From: Gordonia hydrophobica NBRC 16057
GTDB taxonomy: Bacteria; Actinomycetota; Actinomycetes; Mycobacteriales; Mycobacteriaceae
Assembly (NCBI RefSeq): GCF_001592365.1
Contig: NZ_BCWU01000009.1
Coordinates: 1-64,000 of the forward strand
DNA length: 64,000 bases
Reading direction: 5' to 3'
Below, one piece after another: positions 16,519 through 24,743 of the stretch. The number at the start of each line of letters is the position of its first letter. The stretch's first letter is position 1. The notes beneath the pieces are model-generated. The model saw nothing but the letters and a program-made list of their open reading frames with translations. It ran no database searches and was not told where the DNA came from. The translations under genes were made by a program, and so were the position numbers.

Positions 16519-17679
16519 ATGTCCATCGATCGCATCGTTGTCGCCCCCAGCGGTTTCAAGGAGTGCCTGTCCGCGCCGGACACCGCCGCCGCCATCGTCG
16601 CCGGTGTCCAGCGCGTGCTGCCGCACGCCGACGTCCAGTCGCTGCCGCTCGTCGACGGCGGCGAAGGCTCGGCGCGAGCCTTGGCGGAGGCCACCGGTGG
16701 GCGGGTGCACTCCGTTCGCGTGACCGGACCGGTCGGTACCGTCGTCGACTCGCACTTCGCGATGCTCGGCGGCTCCGGACCCCGGACCGCGGTCGTGGAG
16801 ATGGCCGCCGCGGCGGGGCTCTCGCTGGTCCCCCGCGACCTCCGCGACCCGGGCGCCACCACCAGCCACGGTGTCGGCGAGTTGATCCGGGCCGCCCTCG
16901 ACGCGGGCGCGCAGCGCATCCTCGTGGGCTGCGGTGACTCCGGAATCTGTGACGGCGGCGCCGGCGCGCTGCAGGCGCTCGGCGCCCGCATCACCGATGC
17001 GATGGGCGTTCCGGTGGGCCGGGGCGGTGCCGCACTCACCGAAGTCGAGTCGATTGACCTGTCGCGCCTGGACCCGCGTATCCGCAGCACCGAGATTCGT
17101 GTCGCGGTCAATCCGTTCAACGTGCTGTGCGGCGAACAGGGGGTCGCCCGCGTCTTCGGTCCCCAGAAGGGCGCGGCACCTGCGCAGGTGGAGTTGCTGT
17201 CCGCAGCGATGGAGCGGTGGGCCAAGGTACTGGACCGCGATCTGCATCGAGACCTGCGCACCGCACCCGGATCCGGCGCGTCGGGCGGGCTGGGTGCCGG
17301 CCTCGCCGCGGGTCTGGATGCCGTGCTGCTGCCGCGCTACGAGGTGATGTTCGATCACGTGGACCTCGACGGCGCGATCGCCGACGCAGATCTGGTCCTC
17401 ACGGCGGAAGGCGCGATCGACCAGCAGACGCCGCGCGGCAAGATCCCCGCCGAGGTCGCCCGCCTCGCGAGCCGCCACGGAGTTCCGGTCGTCGCGCTCG
17501 CGGGCACCATCGGCGAACGCGCTCACCTCAACTACGACGCCGGCATCCATGCGATCGCGTCGATCCTCCCGACCGCGTTGCCGTGGGACGAAGCGATCGC
17601 CGGCGGCGCCCGCTATCTGACGGACGCGCCCGAGCGAGTGCTGCGTCTGCTGCTGGTCGGCGCCACCCTCTCCGCCTGA
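16519..17679 (+). CDS. glxK: Glycerate kinase (GlxK/GarK type I)
   Basis: Enzyme of 386 aa that phosphorylates glycerate with ATP, feeding photorespiratory-type or glyoxylate-derived carbon into glycolysis. Family signatures include APSGFKECLSA at the N terminus, DGGEGS near residue 48, GCGDSGICDGGAGALQALG near 135 and TAEGAIDQQTPRGKIP near 300. Start at 16519 with GGAGG six bases upstream. It follows the DASS transporter by 44 bases, so the two are probably co-transcribed and controlled by the divergent two-component system. Confidence 0.9.
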   Translation: MSIDRIVVAPSGFKECLSAPDTAAAIVAGVQRVLPHADVQSLPLVDGGEGSARALAEATGGRVHSVRVTGPVGTVVDSHFAMLGGSGPRTAVVEMAAAAGLSLVPRDLRDPGATTSHGVGELIRAALDAGAQRILVGCGDSGICDGGAGALQALGARITDAMGVPVGRGGAALTEVESIDLSRLDPRIRSTEIRVAVNPFNVLCGEQGVARVFGPQKGAAPAQVELLSAAMERWAKVLDRDLHRDLRTAPGSGASGGLGAGLAAGLDAVLLPRYEVMFDHVDLDGAIADADLVLTAEGAIDQQTPRGKIPAEVARLASRHGVPVVALAGTIGERAHLNYDAGIHAIASILPTALPWDEAIAGGARYLTDAPERVLRLLLVGATLSA

Positions 17680-17704
17680 TCCGAGCGCTCCGGCCAGGCG
17701 CCCG

Positions 17705-18019
17705 TCAGCTCAACTGGGCCTTCGCCATGTTCGCCGCGAGGTAGGCGCCGTAGACGCCGAGGCCGATCATGCCGGCCCTGCGCGTGCGCGGCACCGCGAT
17801 CGCGGTGCCGACGGCCGTCTCGATGGCACCGTTGACCTGCAGTGCCTGATCGGTGTTGGTCGGGAATGCGGGGGCGGTGATGCCACGGAACAGGTCCGGT
17901 GCGACGAAGTGCGCCAGGCCGGTCGCCGCGAGGCCTGCGCCCGCGATCGTCACGAGCTTGGACGGACGGGTGGAGGTGGACTCGGCCACTGCGATCTCGC
18001 TTTCGTCGATGTGCCGCAC
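17705..18019 (-). CDS. Small DoxX-like membrane protein
   Basis: Protein of 104 aa with three short hydrophobic helices and a GLAHFVAPDLFRGITAPAFP stretch, the pattern of actinobacterial DoxX-like/DUF4267-type membrane proteins of unknown function. The GTG at 18019 and a GTG at 17989 are both possible starts; neither has a strong ribosome site. It converges on glycerate kinase with a 25-base gap. Confidence 0.65.
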   Translation of the reverse strand: MRHIDESEIAVAESTSTRPSKLVTIAGAGLAATGLAHFVAPDLFRGITAPAFPTNTDQALQVNGAIETAVGTAIAVPRTRRAGMIGLGVYGAYLAANMAKAQLS

Positions 18020-18137
18020 TCCGCGGCGGTTCCTGTCCTGTCTACCGGAACCCCGGACGGCGATGGCCCGTTCACCGATCGCGTCGGCCGTCCGCGTGCC
18101 GGTGCAGTCATGAGGGCGGTGCAGTCACGCACGCGGT

Positions 18138-18173
18138 GCGATCATGAAGGCATGGGCGATCATGAAGGCATAG
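18138..18173 (+). repeat. Tandem 18-bp direct repeat at the DUF309 start
   Basis: GCGATCATGAAGGCATGG is followed immediately by a copy differing at one base. The first copy provides the likely ATG of the DUF309 gene at 18152. It could be a simple duplication or a direct-repeat binding site. Confidence 0.6.
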
Positions 18174-18667
18174 GTACGCCAGACAGCAGGGATCGCGACC
18201 GTGACGAGGACGGTCGAGCACGGAATGCCCGCCCCCGCGACGCGCTCGGGCGGCCGCTGCCGTTCGGGAGCATCGGCGTCGAACGCATCCCCGACGATCT
18301 GGACCTCCCGCCGGCCGAGACCCTGACGTGGGCACAGGATCTGCTGGACCGGGGACTGGCGTTCAACGCCCACGAAGTCCTCGAAGGCGCGTGGAAGAGC
18401 TGTCCCGACGACGAACGTTTTCTGTGGCAGGGACTGGCGCAACTCGCGGTCGGCATCACCCACATTCAGCGCGGCAATCCCAAGGGCGCGACGACGCTGC
18501 TGCGCCGCGCCATCGCCCGCATGGGCTTCGACGACGGGCCGGCCCCCTACGCGATCGACGTCCCCGGTCTGATCGGTTATGCCGAGTCCCTCATCGCCCA
18601 GTTGGACCGGGGCGTCGATCCCGCGGCGAGCGAACTGGTGCCGCGCCTCGTCCATTCGGCGGGCTGA
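18152..18667 (+). CDS. DUF309 family protein
   Basis: Protein of 171 aa. A disordered, charged N-terminal ~35 residues is followed by the DUF309 helical domain with its conserved core AFNAHEVLEGAWKSCPDDERFLWQGL and QLAVGITHIQRGNPKGA. The AHE...W and W.G pattern is diagnostic of the family, whose function is unknown. The start is uncertain within the repeat region; 18152 is the first ATG giving a full domain with a modest leader. It ends eight bases from the convergent carboxymuconolactone-decarboxylase-like gene. Confidence 0.75.
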   Translation: MGDHEGIGTPDSRDRDRDEDGRARNARPRDALGRPLPFGSIGVERIPDDLDLPPAETLTWAQDLLDRGLAFNAHEVLEGAWKSCPDDERFLWQGLAQLAVGITHIQRGNPKGATTLLRRAIARMGFDDGPAPYAIDVPGLIGYAESLIAQLDRGVDPAASELVPRLVHSAG

Positions 18668-18675
18668 CGAGGGGC

Positions 18676-19134
18676 CTACGGCTTCCACGAGCCGCCCGGC
18701 TGCCGGGTCGCGTGGTTGACGCGGTTGTAGAAGTTGATGGTCGCGATGTTGACGATCAACGCCGCCAACTGTGCCTCGTCGAACTCCTCGGCGGCCCGCT
18801 CCCACAGCTCGTCCGGAACGGCTTCGGGCTTGCTCGACAGGTGGGTCAGCTCCTCGGTCATCTCCAGCGCGATGCGTTCGGCATCGGTGAAGTACGGCGC
18901 GTCGCGCCAGGCGCCGACGGCGAACAGCTTCTCGTCGCTGACACCGAAACGACGCGCCAGCCGCCAGTGTCCGTCGAGGCAGGTGCTGCAGCCGTTGAGC
19001 TGACTGGCGCGCATGTTGACCATCTCGCAGAGGTCCTGCGGCAGTCCAGTGTCGGCGACGGACTTGTGCATCGCCATCAGCGCGTCGAAGACGCCGGGGA
19101 GCAGCATCGCCGGGTTGGTCATCCGTGCGGTCAT
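18676..19134 (-). CDS. Carboxymuconolactone decarboxylase/AhpD-family protein
   Basis: Protein of 152 aa with the AhpD-like redox motif NGCSTCLDGHWR (Cys-x-x-Cys...His) near residue 50, a helical core, and a C-terminal region IATINFYNRVNHATRQPGG. Members act as thiol peroxidases or decarboxylase-like enzymes. Start at 19134, with AAGGAG six bases upstream. It is divergent from an ECF41-type sigma factor, and the gap contains an ECF41-type promoter pointing at this gene, so it is the sigma factor's likely target. Confidence 0.9.
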   Translation of the reverse strand: MTARMTNPAMLLPGVFDALMAMHKSVADTGLPQDLCEMVNMRASQLNGCSTCLDGHWRLARRFGVSDEKLFAVGAWRDAPYFTDAERIALEMTEELTHLSSKPEAVPDELWERAAEEFDEAQLAALIVNIATINFYNRVNHATRQPGGSWKP

Positions 19135-19193
19135 GAGGTTCTCCTTGTTCAGAGTGGGATCGATCGGTTCGGGTCGGCGCCCGACACTCATAT

Positions 19194-19220
19194 GACGCCG
19201 CAGCGGGGAAGAATGTGACA
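19194..19220 (-). promoter_or_regulatory. ECF41-type promoter of the decarboxylase-like gene
   Basis: On the minus strand TGTCACA (19214-19220) is separated by 16 bases from CGTC (19194-19197). This matches the -35/-10 pair described for ECF41 sigma factors, and it reads toward the carboxymuconolactone-decarboxylase-like gene next to such a sigma factor. Confidence 0.8.
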
Positions 19221-19221
19221 C

Positions 19222-20043
19222 ATGCAGACAGAGATCTTCGTCGCGGCACGACCGCGCCTGTTGGCGGTGGCCACCCGGCTGCTCGGCTCCCCGGCCGATG
19301 CCGAGGAAGCCGTCCAGGATGCGTGGCTCCGAACCGCCTCGGCCGACGAGACCATCGACAATCCGACGGCGTGGCTGACGACGGTGGTCTCCCGGATCTG
19401 CCTCGATAAGCTCCGGGCCCGACGCGACACCGCCCCGATCGAGACCGTCGACCTGCCCGACACCCACGCCGGCCCCGCCGACGAGGCCCAGTTGTCGGAC
19501 GCCGTCGGCACCGCGCTCAGCGCGGTGGTCCACACGCTGGCGCCCGCCGAACGGGTCGCCTTCGTCCTGCACGACGTCTTCGGGGTTCCGTTCGACGAGA
19601 TCGCGGACATCCTCGGGAAATCACCTGCCGCCACGCGGCAGATCGCGAGCCGTGCGCGTCGGCGCGTGACCACCGAACCCGCACCGTCGCAGTCACACCC
19701 CGCTCGAGCGGTGGCGGCCTTCCTCTCCGCATCTCGGGACGGCGACTTCGGCGCCCTCGTCGACCTGCTCGACCCCGACGCGATGTTCCGGACGTTCGCC
19801 GACGACGATCCGCCCGCCCTGGTGCACGGTGCCTCGGCGATCGCGGAGGCGTTCATGTTCCGCGCGACGACCGCGCGCGCCGCGCTGCTCGACGGCAAGG
19901 TCGGCGTCGTGGTGCCACGCCCCGGCGGCGCAGCGGGCGAACTGCTCCTGATCATGGATGTCTCGTTCGCCCCGTCGGGATCGATCGCCGCGATCGACGC
20001 GACCCTGCGCGCCGACGAACTGCTGGTCGTCGACGTGTCGTGA
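19222..20043 (+). CDS. ECF41-type RNA polymerase sigma factor (SigJ-like)
   Basis: Sigma factor of 273 aa with sigma-2 (residues about 5-70, LLGSPADAEEAVQDAWLR) and sigma-4 (about 105-155, LAPAERVAFVLHDVFGVPFDEIADILGKSPAATRQIASRARRRV) domains, plus a C-terminal SnoaL-like domain of about 110 residues that is the mark of the ECF41 group and regulates activity in place of an anti-sigma factor. The usual DGGG-type motif is only partly kept (DGKVG near 230). ECF41 genes typically sit beside carboxymuconolactone decarboxylase, oxidoreductase or epimerase genes, as here. Confidence 0.88.
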   Translation: MQTEIFVAARPRLLAVATRLLGSPADAEEAVQDAWLRTASADETIDNPTAWLTTVVSRICLDKLRARRDTAPIETVDLPDTHAGPADEAQLSDAVGTALSAVVHTLAPAERVAFVLHDVFGVPFDEIADILGKSPAATRQIASRARRRVTTEPAPSQSHPARAVAAFLSASRDGDFGALVDLLDPDAMFRTFADDDPPALVHGASAIAEAFMFRATTARAALLDGKVGVVVPRPGGAAGELLLIMDVSFAPSGSIAAIDATLRADELLVVDVS

Positions 20044-20120
20044 CGCGCCTGGCGGTCGTGCGTCAACCCGCAGGCGACCGCCCGCACCACTCACCGCGCG
20101 GCGGTGCGATAGTGAAGCAC

Positions 20121-21323
20121 ATGGCCCCGCACCCGGCTCCGCCGCTTCCACTCGACGGCATCACCGTCGTCACCCTGGAGCAGGCCGTCGCCGTCCCCCT
20201 CGCCTCCCGTCAGCTCGCCGATCTGGGCGCCCGCGTCGTCAAAGTGGAGCGGCCCGACGGCGGCGACTTCGCCCGCGCCTACGACACCGCCGTCGCGGGC
20301 ACCGGAGCCCACTTCGTGTGGCTGAATCGGGGCAAGGAGTCGCTCGCCGTCGACCTCAAGTCGGCGCAGGGGCGCGCTCTGGTGCGGTCGTTGATCGACC
20401 GGTCCGACGTCTTCCTGCAGAACCTCGCACCCGGTGCGGCCGCTCGGCTCGGGTTCGGGTCCGACGACCTCCGCGCCGACCATCCCGAACTCGTCACCGT
20501 CGATCTGTCCGGGTACGGCAGCGGCGGACCGTTTGAACACCGCAAGGCCTACGACATGCTGATCCAGGCCGAGAGCGGCCTCATCTCCATCACCGGCACT
20601 CCGGACGACGCCGTGAAGACCGGCATCCCCACCGCCGACATCGCTTCCGGAATGTATTGCGCCCAAGCGGTTCTCGCCGCACTACTGCGCCGCTACCGCA
20701 CCGGCGAGGGCGCGTCGATCGAGGTCTCGATGCTCGAGGCGACGGTCGAGTGGATGGGCCACTCCCTTTATACGCAGATGTACACCGGCGCCCAGCCGCA
20801 GCGCATGGGCGTCAGTCATGTGTCGATCGCGCCCTACGACGCGTATCCCACCGCGGACGGCCAGATCCTCATCGGCGTCCAGAGCGACGCCGGCTGGGCG
20901 GCGTTGACCGACGTCCTGCATCTGCCGGAGCTGCGCACCGATCCCCGCTTCGACACCAACATCCATCGGGTGGAGAACCGCGCCACGTGCGACGCCGTCG
21001 TCGCCGAGCAGACGCGCCGTTTCACCACCGCCGACCTGGATGCCAAACTGGCCGACGCCGGCGTCCCCGCCGCACAGATCAAGCAGCTGAGCGATGTCGC
21101 CGACCATCCGCAACTCGCCGCCCGCGACCGCTGGCGCACGGTCGGCACCGAATTCGCCCCGGTGAAAGCGCTGCTGCCGCCGGCGACCTTCCGTGACGCC
21201 GCCGCGGCGATGGGCGATGTCCCCGCGCTCGGGCAGCACACCGCCGCGCTGCTCGCCGAACTCGGGTACAGCGCGGCGCAGACCGCCGAGTACGCAGACG
21301 CCCGCATCGTCGGTGTCCGATAA
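20121..21323 (+). CDS. CaiB/BaiF (class III) CoA-transferase family protein
   Basis: Enzyme of 400 aa that moves CoA between carboxylic acids. N-terminal Rossmann part (VVTLEQAVAVPLASRQLADLGARVVKVERPDGGDFAR), NRGKESLAVDLKS, and the catalytic Asp in YDMLIQAESGL near residue 155 are visible, as is the linker domain ending with LGQHTAALLAELGYS. Start taken at ATG 20121; a GTG three codons earlier is possible. Probably one unit with the enoyl-CoA hydratase eight bases downstream. Confidence 0.88.
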   Translation: MAPHPAPPLPLDGITVVTLEQAVAVPLASRQLADLGARVVKVERPDGGDFARAYDTAVAGTGAHFVWLNRGKESLAVDLKSAQGRALVRSLIDRSDVFLQNLAPGAAARLGFGSDDLRADHPELVTVDLSGYGSGGPFEHRKAYDMLIQAESGLISITGTPDDAVKTGIPTADIASGMYCAQAVLAALLRRYRTGEGASIEVSMLEATVEWMGHSLYTQMYTGAQPQRMGVSHVSIAPYDAYPTADGQILIGVQSDAGWAALTDVLHLPELRTDPRFDTNIHRVENRATCDAVVAEQTRRFTTADLDAKLADAGVPAAQIKQLSDVADHPQLAARDRWRTVGTEFAPVKALLPPATFRDAAAAMGDVPALGQHTAALLAELGYSAAQTAEYADARIVGVR

Positions 21324-21331
21324 TCGACCGC

Positions 21332-22267
21332 GTGGACTACACGACGCTGACGCACGAGAACAACGACGGCATCCTGATCGTCCGGCTCAACCGCCCGGAC
21401 CATCTCAACGCCTTCACGGTCGACATGGCACGCGACCTCGAGAACATCTTCCGAGCCGTGAACGACGACGACGCCGTCCGCGCCGTCATCGTCACCGGAA
21501 ACGGCCGCGCATTCTGCGCGGGCATGGATCTGGCGAGCACCGAGGGCGACAACGTCTTCGGTCTCGACAACAGCAAGCGGCCGGGACTGGCCGACATGGC
21601 CGATCTCGACGATCCCGAGATCGCACGGGTCCGCGACACCGGCGGCCGCGTCACCCTCGCCATCCATGCCTGCCGCAAGCCGGTGATCGCCGCGATCAAC
21701 GGCGCCGCGGTCGGCATCGGCGCCACCATGACGCTCCCGATGGACGCCCGTCTGATCTCCACCAAGGGCCGGATCGGTTTCGTCTTCGGCAGGCTCGGGA
21801 TCGTCCCGGAAGCGGCGTCGTCGTGGTTCCTGCCTCGCGTGGTCGGGTTGCCGAAGGCCCTCGACCTGGTCTATCGCGCCGATGTCCTCGACGCGCAGGC
21901 CGTGCTCGACGCCGGCCTGGCTCAGAGCGTCCATGAGCCGGACGAATTGCTCGACGCCGCCGTGGAACTCGCGAATGCCTGGACGCGGAACCGCTCCCCC
22001 ATGGCCGTCGCCTTCGCCCGGCAGATGCTGTACCGCAATTCCGCCCAGGACCACCCCGTCGAAGCACACCGGATCGATTCGCTCGCGATGTTTTACACCA
22101 GCATCGGCGACGGCGCCGACGGGGTCCGCGCGTTCCTGGAGAAGCGTCCCGCCGACTTCACTTCGAAGGCCTCGCAGCTGCCGGAGTTCTACGAGGAGTG
22201 GACCCGGGACGCAGGGCCCACCGCCGGCGGCACGACCCGCCGGTCGTTGCCGGAACCCAATAAATGA
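21332..22267 (+). CDS. Enoyl-CoA hydratase/isomerase family protein
   Basis: Crotonase-fold enzyme of 311 aa acting on acyl-CoA in the cytosol. Oxyanion-hole segments GNGRAFCAGMDL near residue 60 and AINGAAVGIGATMTLPMDAR near 125 are present, and GRLGIVPEAASSWFLPRVVG near 155 carries one acidic residue of the usual pair. The insertion at 70-95 and the extended C terminus (PEFYEEW) match the longer actinobacterial homologues. GTG start eight bases after the CoA-transferase stop. Confidence 0.88.
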   Translation: MDYTTLTHENNDGILIVRLNRPDHLNAFTVDMARDLENIFRAVNDDDAVRAVIVTGNGRAFCAGMDLASTEGDNVFGLDNSKRPGLADMADLDDPEIARVRDTGGRVTLAIHACRKPVIAAINGAAVGIGATMTLPMDARLISTKGRIGFVFGRLGIVPEAASSWFLPRVVGLPKALDLVYRADVLDAQAVLDAGLAQSVHEPDELLDAAVELANAWTRNRSPMAVAFARQMLYRNSAQDHPVEAHRIDSLAMFYTSIGDGADGVRAFLEKRPADFTSKASQLPEFYEEWTRDAGPTAGGTTRRSLPEPNK

Positions 22268-22280
22268 CATACTGTCTTTT
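22262..22280 (+). promoter_or_regulatory. Dyad overlapping the MpaB-family gene leader
   Basis: AAATGACA-TAC-TGTCTTTT is symmetric at seven of eight positions per arm and ends two bases before the start codon. It may be an operator for the TetR regulator encoded at 24694-25311, whose gene closes this cluster. Confidence 0.4.
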
Positions 22281-22282
22281 AT

Positions 22283-23506
22283 ATGGAGGACATGCTGTCG
22301 GCACGAGCCGCCGCCATCACCGGCGCACAGAATTGGGACTCGGTGCGGCGTCGGTTCCCGGCGCGCGTCGACCAGATGGCGCAGGGACTGCTGATCGGCG
22401 ATCCGCTCGCCGACGCCGTCATCGCCGACGTGATGAGCGATTCGGCGTTGACGTGGACAGCGGTCCTCGCCGCACTCGAAACACCGACGCACCCGGTGAC
22501 GGAGTCGCAGGCCCTGCGCCAGTTCCTCGCCCACGTCACCGCCACCCCGGAGTGGTTCGACCCCGCCATCGCCCGTGCGGGCGCCGCCGCCTGGTGGCGC
22601 TTCGGCTCGCTGCAGGTCGGCACCCTGTACCAATCGTTGATCTACGGCTACCAGGCGCAGGGATTCGTGCGCCCGCTGATCGAGACCGGCCGATTGAGCG
22701 AAGGCACGTGGGACCGGGCGGTCGCCACCGGCCGGTGGGTCACCCTGGCCACCGCGCCCGGCATGATGGACCCCGGCGCTCCCGGCTGGGTCGAGACCAT
22801 CCGCATCCGCCTGGTGCACGCGATGGTCCGCCATCATCTGCTCGCCGGCGAGTGGGACAGCGAGCAGTGGGGCGCACCGATCAACCAGACGTATGCGCAG
22901 CTCACCATCACCGCGGGATTCCTCGTGCTGCCGCTGACCATCGCCAAAGATCTCGGCATCCGCTATTCGGGCGCCGAACTGGAGGCCATCACCCATCTCT
23001 GGCGCTATATCGGCTGGGCGATGGGAGTGGAGCCGGAGCGATTGCCCGTCGACTTCGCCGACGCCGCCGAGATCCGGTCCATCTCCCGCGAGTTCCGACT
23101 CCAGCCCGTCGAAGCGTCCCGCGTGCTGGTCAAAGCTCTCCTCGACGACGGCTACCGAACCTCCGTCGGCCTCCCCGGGCCACTCGACGCCGTGTTGCAC
23201 CAGCTCACGAAACCCTTTCTCCGACCGCTCTTCTCCGCGATCAGCGCGCGGTGGGTGGATCCCGAGGTGGTCCGCGGCATGGGACTTCGATCCACACCGC
23301 TGCACCATGTCGTCGGCTTGGCCCGGCCGATCGTCCGCTCTCGCGAGGTGATTCGCACGCTCGGCATCCTGGGAACCGAACGGTCCATCGCCGAACGTGA
23401 GTTCCGGCTGGTGACCCGGGGGTTGGGGATCGACGACGGCGACTACGCCGACTTCGGGAACCGCTACCGGCACGTCGACGAAGGCCGGATGGACTCGGTC
23501 GCGTGA
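22283..23506 (+). CDS. Oxygenase MpaB/DUF2236 family protein
   Basis: Protein of 407 aa with the all-helical haem-binding fold of the MpaB/Lcp/DUF2236 family. Visible motifs are WWRFGSLQVGTLYQSLIYGY near residue 95, RIRLVHAMVRHHLL near 175 (the conserved basic and His residues that hold the haem region), NQTYAQLTITAGFLV near 208 and LWRYIGWAMGVEP near 240. No signal peptide is seen, which argues against a secreted latex-clearing enzyme. The ATG at 22283 may be leaderless; a second ATG at 22292 has GGAGG only two bases away. Confidence 0.82.
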   Translation: MEDMLSARAAAITGAQNWDSVRRRFPARVDQMAQGLLIGDPLADAVIADVMSDSALTWTAVLAALETPTHPVTESQALRQFLAHVTATPEWFDPAIARAGAAAWWRFGSLQVGTLYQSLIYGYQAQGFVRPLIETGRLSEGTWDRAVATGRWVTLATAPGMMDPGAPGWVETIRIRLVHAMVRHHLLAGEWDSEQWGAPINQTYAQLTITAGFLVLPLTIAKDLGIRYSGAELEAITHLWRYIGWAMGVEPERLPVDFADAAEIRSISREFRLQPVEASRVLVKALLDDGYRTSVGLPGPLDAVLHQLTKPFLRPLFSAISARWVDPEVVRGMGLRSTPLHHVVGLARPIVRSREVIRTLGILGTERSIAEREFRLVTRGLGIDDGDYADFGNRYRHVDEGRMDSVA

Positions 23507-23513
23507 ACGTCCG

Positions 23514-24743
23514 ATGACCACCTTCACGCTGAGCGACGAGTTGCCGTGCCACGCGGACACGGCGTGGGCGATGCTGACCGACCCCACGCGGATGAACACG
23601 TGGTCGTCGGCGCGCGTCACCCTCAAGGAAGGCGGCGTAGGCGATCGCCCGGACGGCGTCGGTGCGCTCCGCCGGACCACCTTGCCGCACGGCGGTATCG
23701 GTTTCCTCGAAGTGGTCGAAGCCAGCGCACGTCCGCACGTGTTCCGCTATCGCGTCTTCCGCGCCGGACCGCTCCTGCATCATCACCGCGGTGAGCAGCG
23801 GATCACCCCGCTCACCGCAGATCGGTGCCGCGTCGACTGGACGGTCGACGTCGCCCTCGTCGCCCCGCTGCTCGGCCGCGGCATGGTCGCCTACCTGCGG
23901 CGCGAGGTGCGGTCGTCGCTCACCGTACTGCGGACGCTCGTCGCCGATCTGGAGATCGGCCCCGCCTCGGATCCCGCTCCCGTCACCGGCCGGCGGCCCT
24001 CACCGGACCGTCTCGCCGCGCTGCGGGCCGCCGCCGACCGCGCGCTGGCCGAGCAACGGGCTATCGCCGACCGACTCGCCGCGGCGGACGACCCGAAGCG
24101 ATGGTTCGCCCGCGTGTACCAGTACGTCTCCGAGGAGATGATCGCCAACGCCGCAGCCCCGTCGCGCCTGGGTCTGGAGCACCCGGACTGGGTACTCGCG
24201 CTGATCCCGACGTTTCACGAGTACTTCGCCACCAACCTCGACGCGTATCAGGCCGGTCGGCCTGCCGAACCCGCGTGGCAGAAGGCGTGGTCGACGTGCG
24301 AGCGCGTCGACCCGGAGAATCCCGCGCTGCCGATCATGAAGGGACTGCTCGCCGGCGTGGCGGCGCACATCGAGGCCGATCTCCCGCGCGCCATCGCCCG
24401 CGTGCACGACACCGACTTCGCCGACCGCGACCTGCGCGAGTTCCGCCCCGACTATCTGCGGCTCGCACCGATCTTCGGCACTGCCTCCGACCGGCTCCTC
24501 GACGACCTGCCCGACGCGTACAAGCCCTGGTGGGTGGCCCCGGTACGACGGCTCCACCCGAACTTCCTCGACGCCGCGATCGCCCGCACCGGATACGACG
24601 TCGCGGGCCACCGACTCCGGGCGTTCAGTGCGGCGGTCCATCTGCAGGCCGACGATGCGGGTGGGCGCAGGGACCCAGCCGAGATCGATCGCCTCAGTCC
24701 GACGCCGACACCCCGGAGAAACCCGCCCAGATCAGATCGGTGA
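23514..24743 (+). CDS. SRPBCC-DUF5995 fusion protein
   Basis: Protein of 409 aa with two parts. Residues 1-145 look like a SRPBCC/START-like ligand-binding domain (PCHADTAWAMLTDPTRMNTWSS, a typical first helix-strand). Residues about 190-385 match the DUF5995 pattern (RWFARVYQYVSEEMIAN, HPDWVLALIPTFHEYFATNL, and a DLPRAI stretch). Neither half has an established reaction; SRPBCC domains bind hydrophobic small molecules. It follows the MpaB-family gene by seven bases and its last 50 bases overlap the convergent TetR gene. Confidence 0.7.
   Translation: MTTFTLSDELPCHADTAWAMLTDPTRMNTWSSARVTLKEGGVGDRPDGVGALRRTTLPHGGIGFLEVVEASARPHVFRYRVFRAGPLLHHHRGEQRITPLTADRCRVDWTVDVALVAPLLGRGMVAYLRREVRSSLTVLRTLVADLEIGPASDPAPVTGRRPSPDRLAALRAAADRALAEQRAIADRLAAADDPKRWFARVYQYVSEEMIANAAAPSRLGLEHPDWVLALIPTFHEYFATNLDAYQAGRPAEPAWQKAWSTCERVDPENPALPIMKGLLAGVAAHIEADLPRAIARVHDTDFADRDLREFRPDYLRLAPIFGTASDRLLDDLPDAYKPWWVAPVRRLHPNFLDAAIARTGYDVAGHRLRAFSAAVHLQADDAGGRRDPAEIDRLSPTPTPRRNPPRSDR

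Noticed and set aside
22283-23506. Naming the MpaB/DUF2236 protein a secreted latex-clearing protein (Lcp)
   Set aside because: No Tat or Sec signal peptide at the N terminus and only family-level similarity; the wider family name is safer.
20834-23680. Very long open frame (948 codons) on the minus strand
   Set aside because: It lies opposite the CoA-transferase, hydratase and MpaB-family genes, is rich in Arg/His/Asp/Gly without any domain, and results from the GC-biased codon pattern of the real genes.
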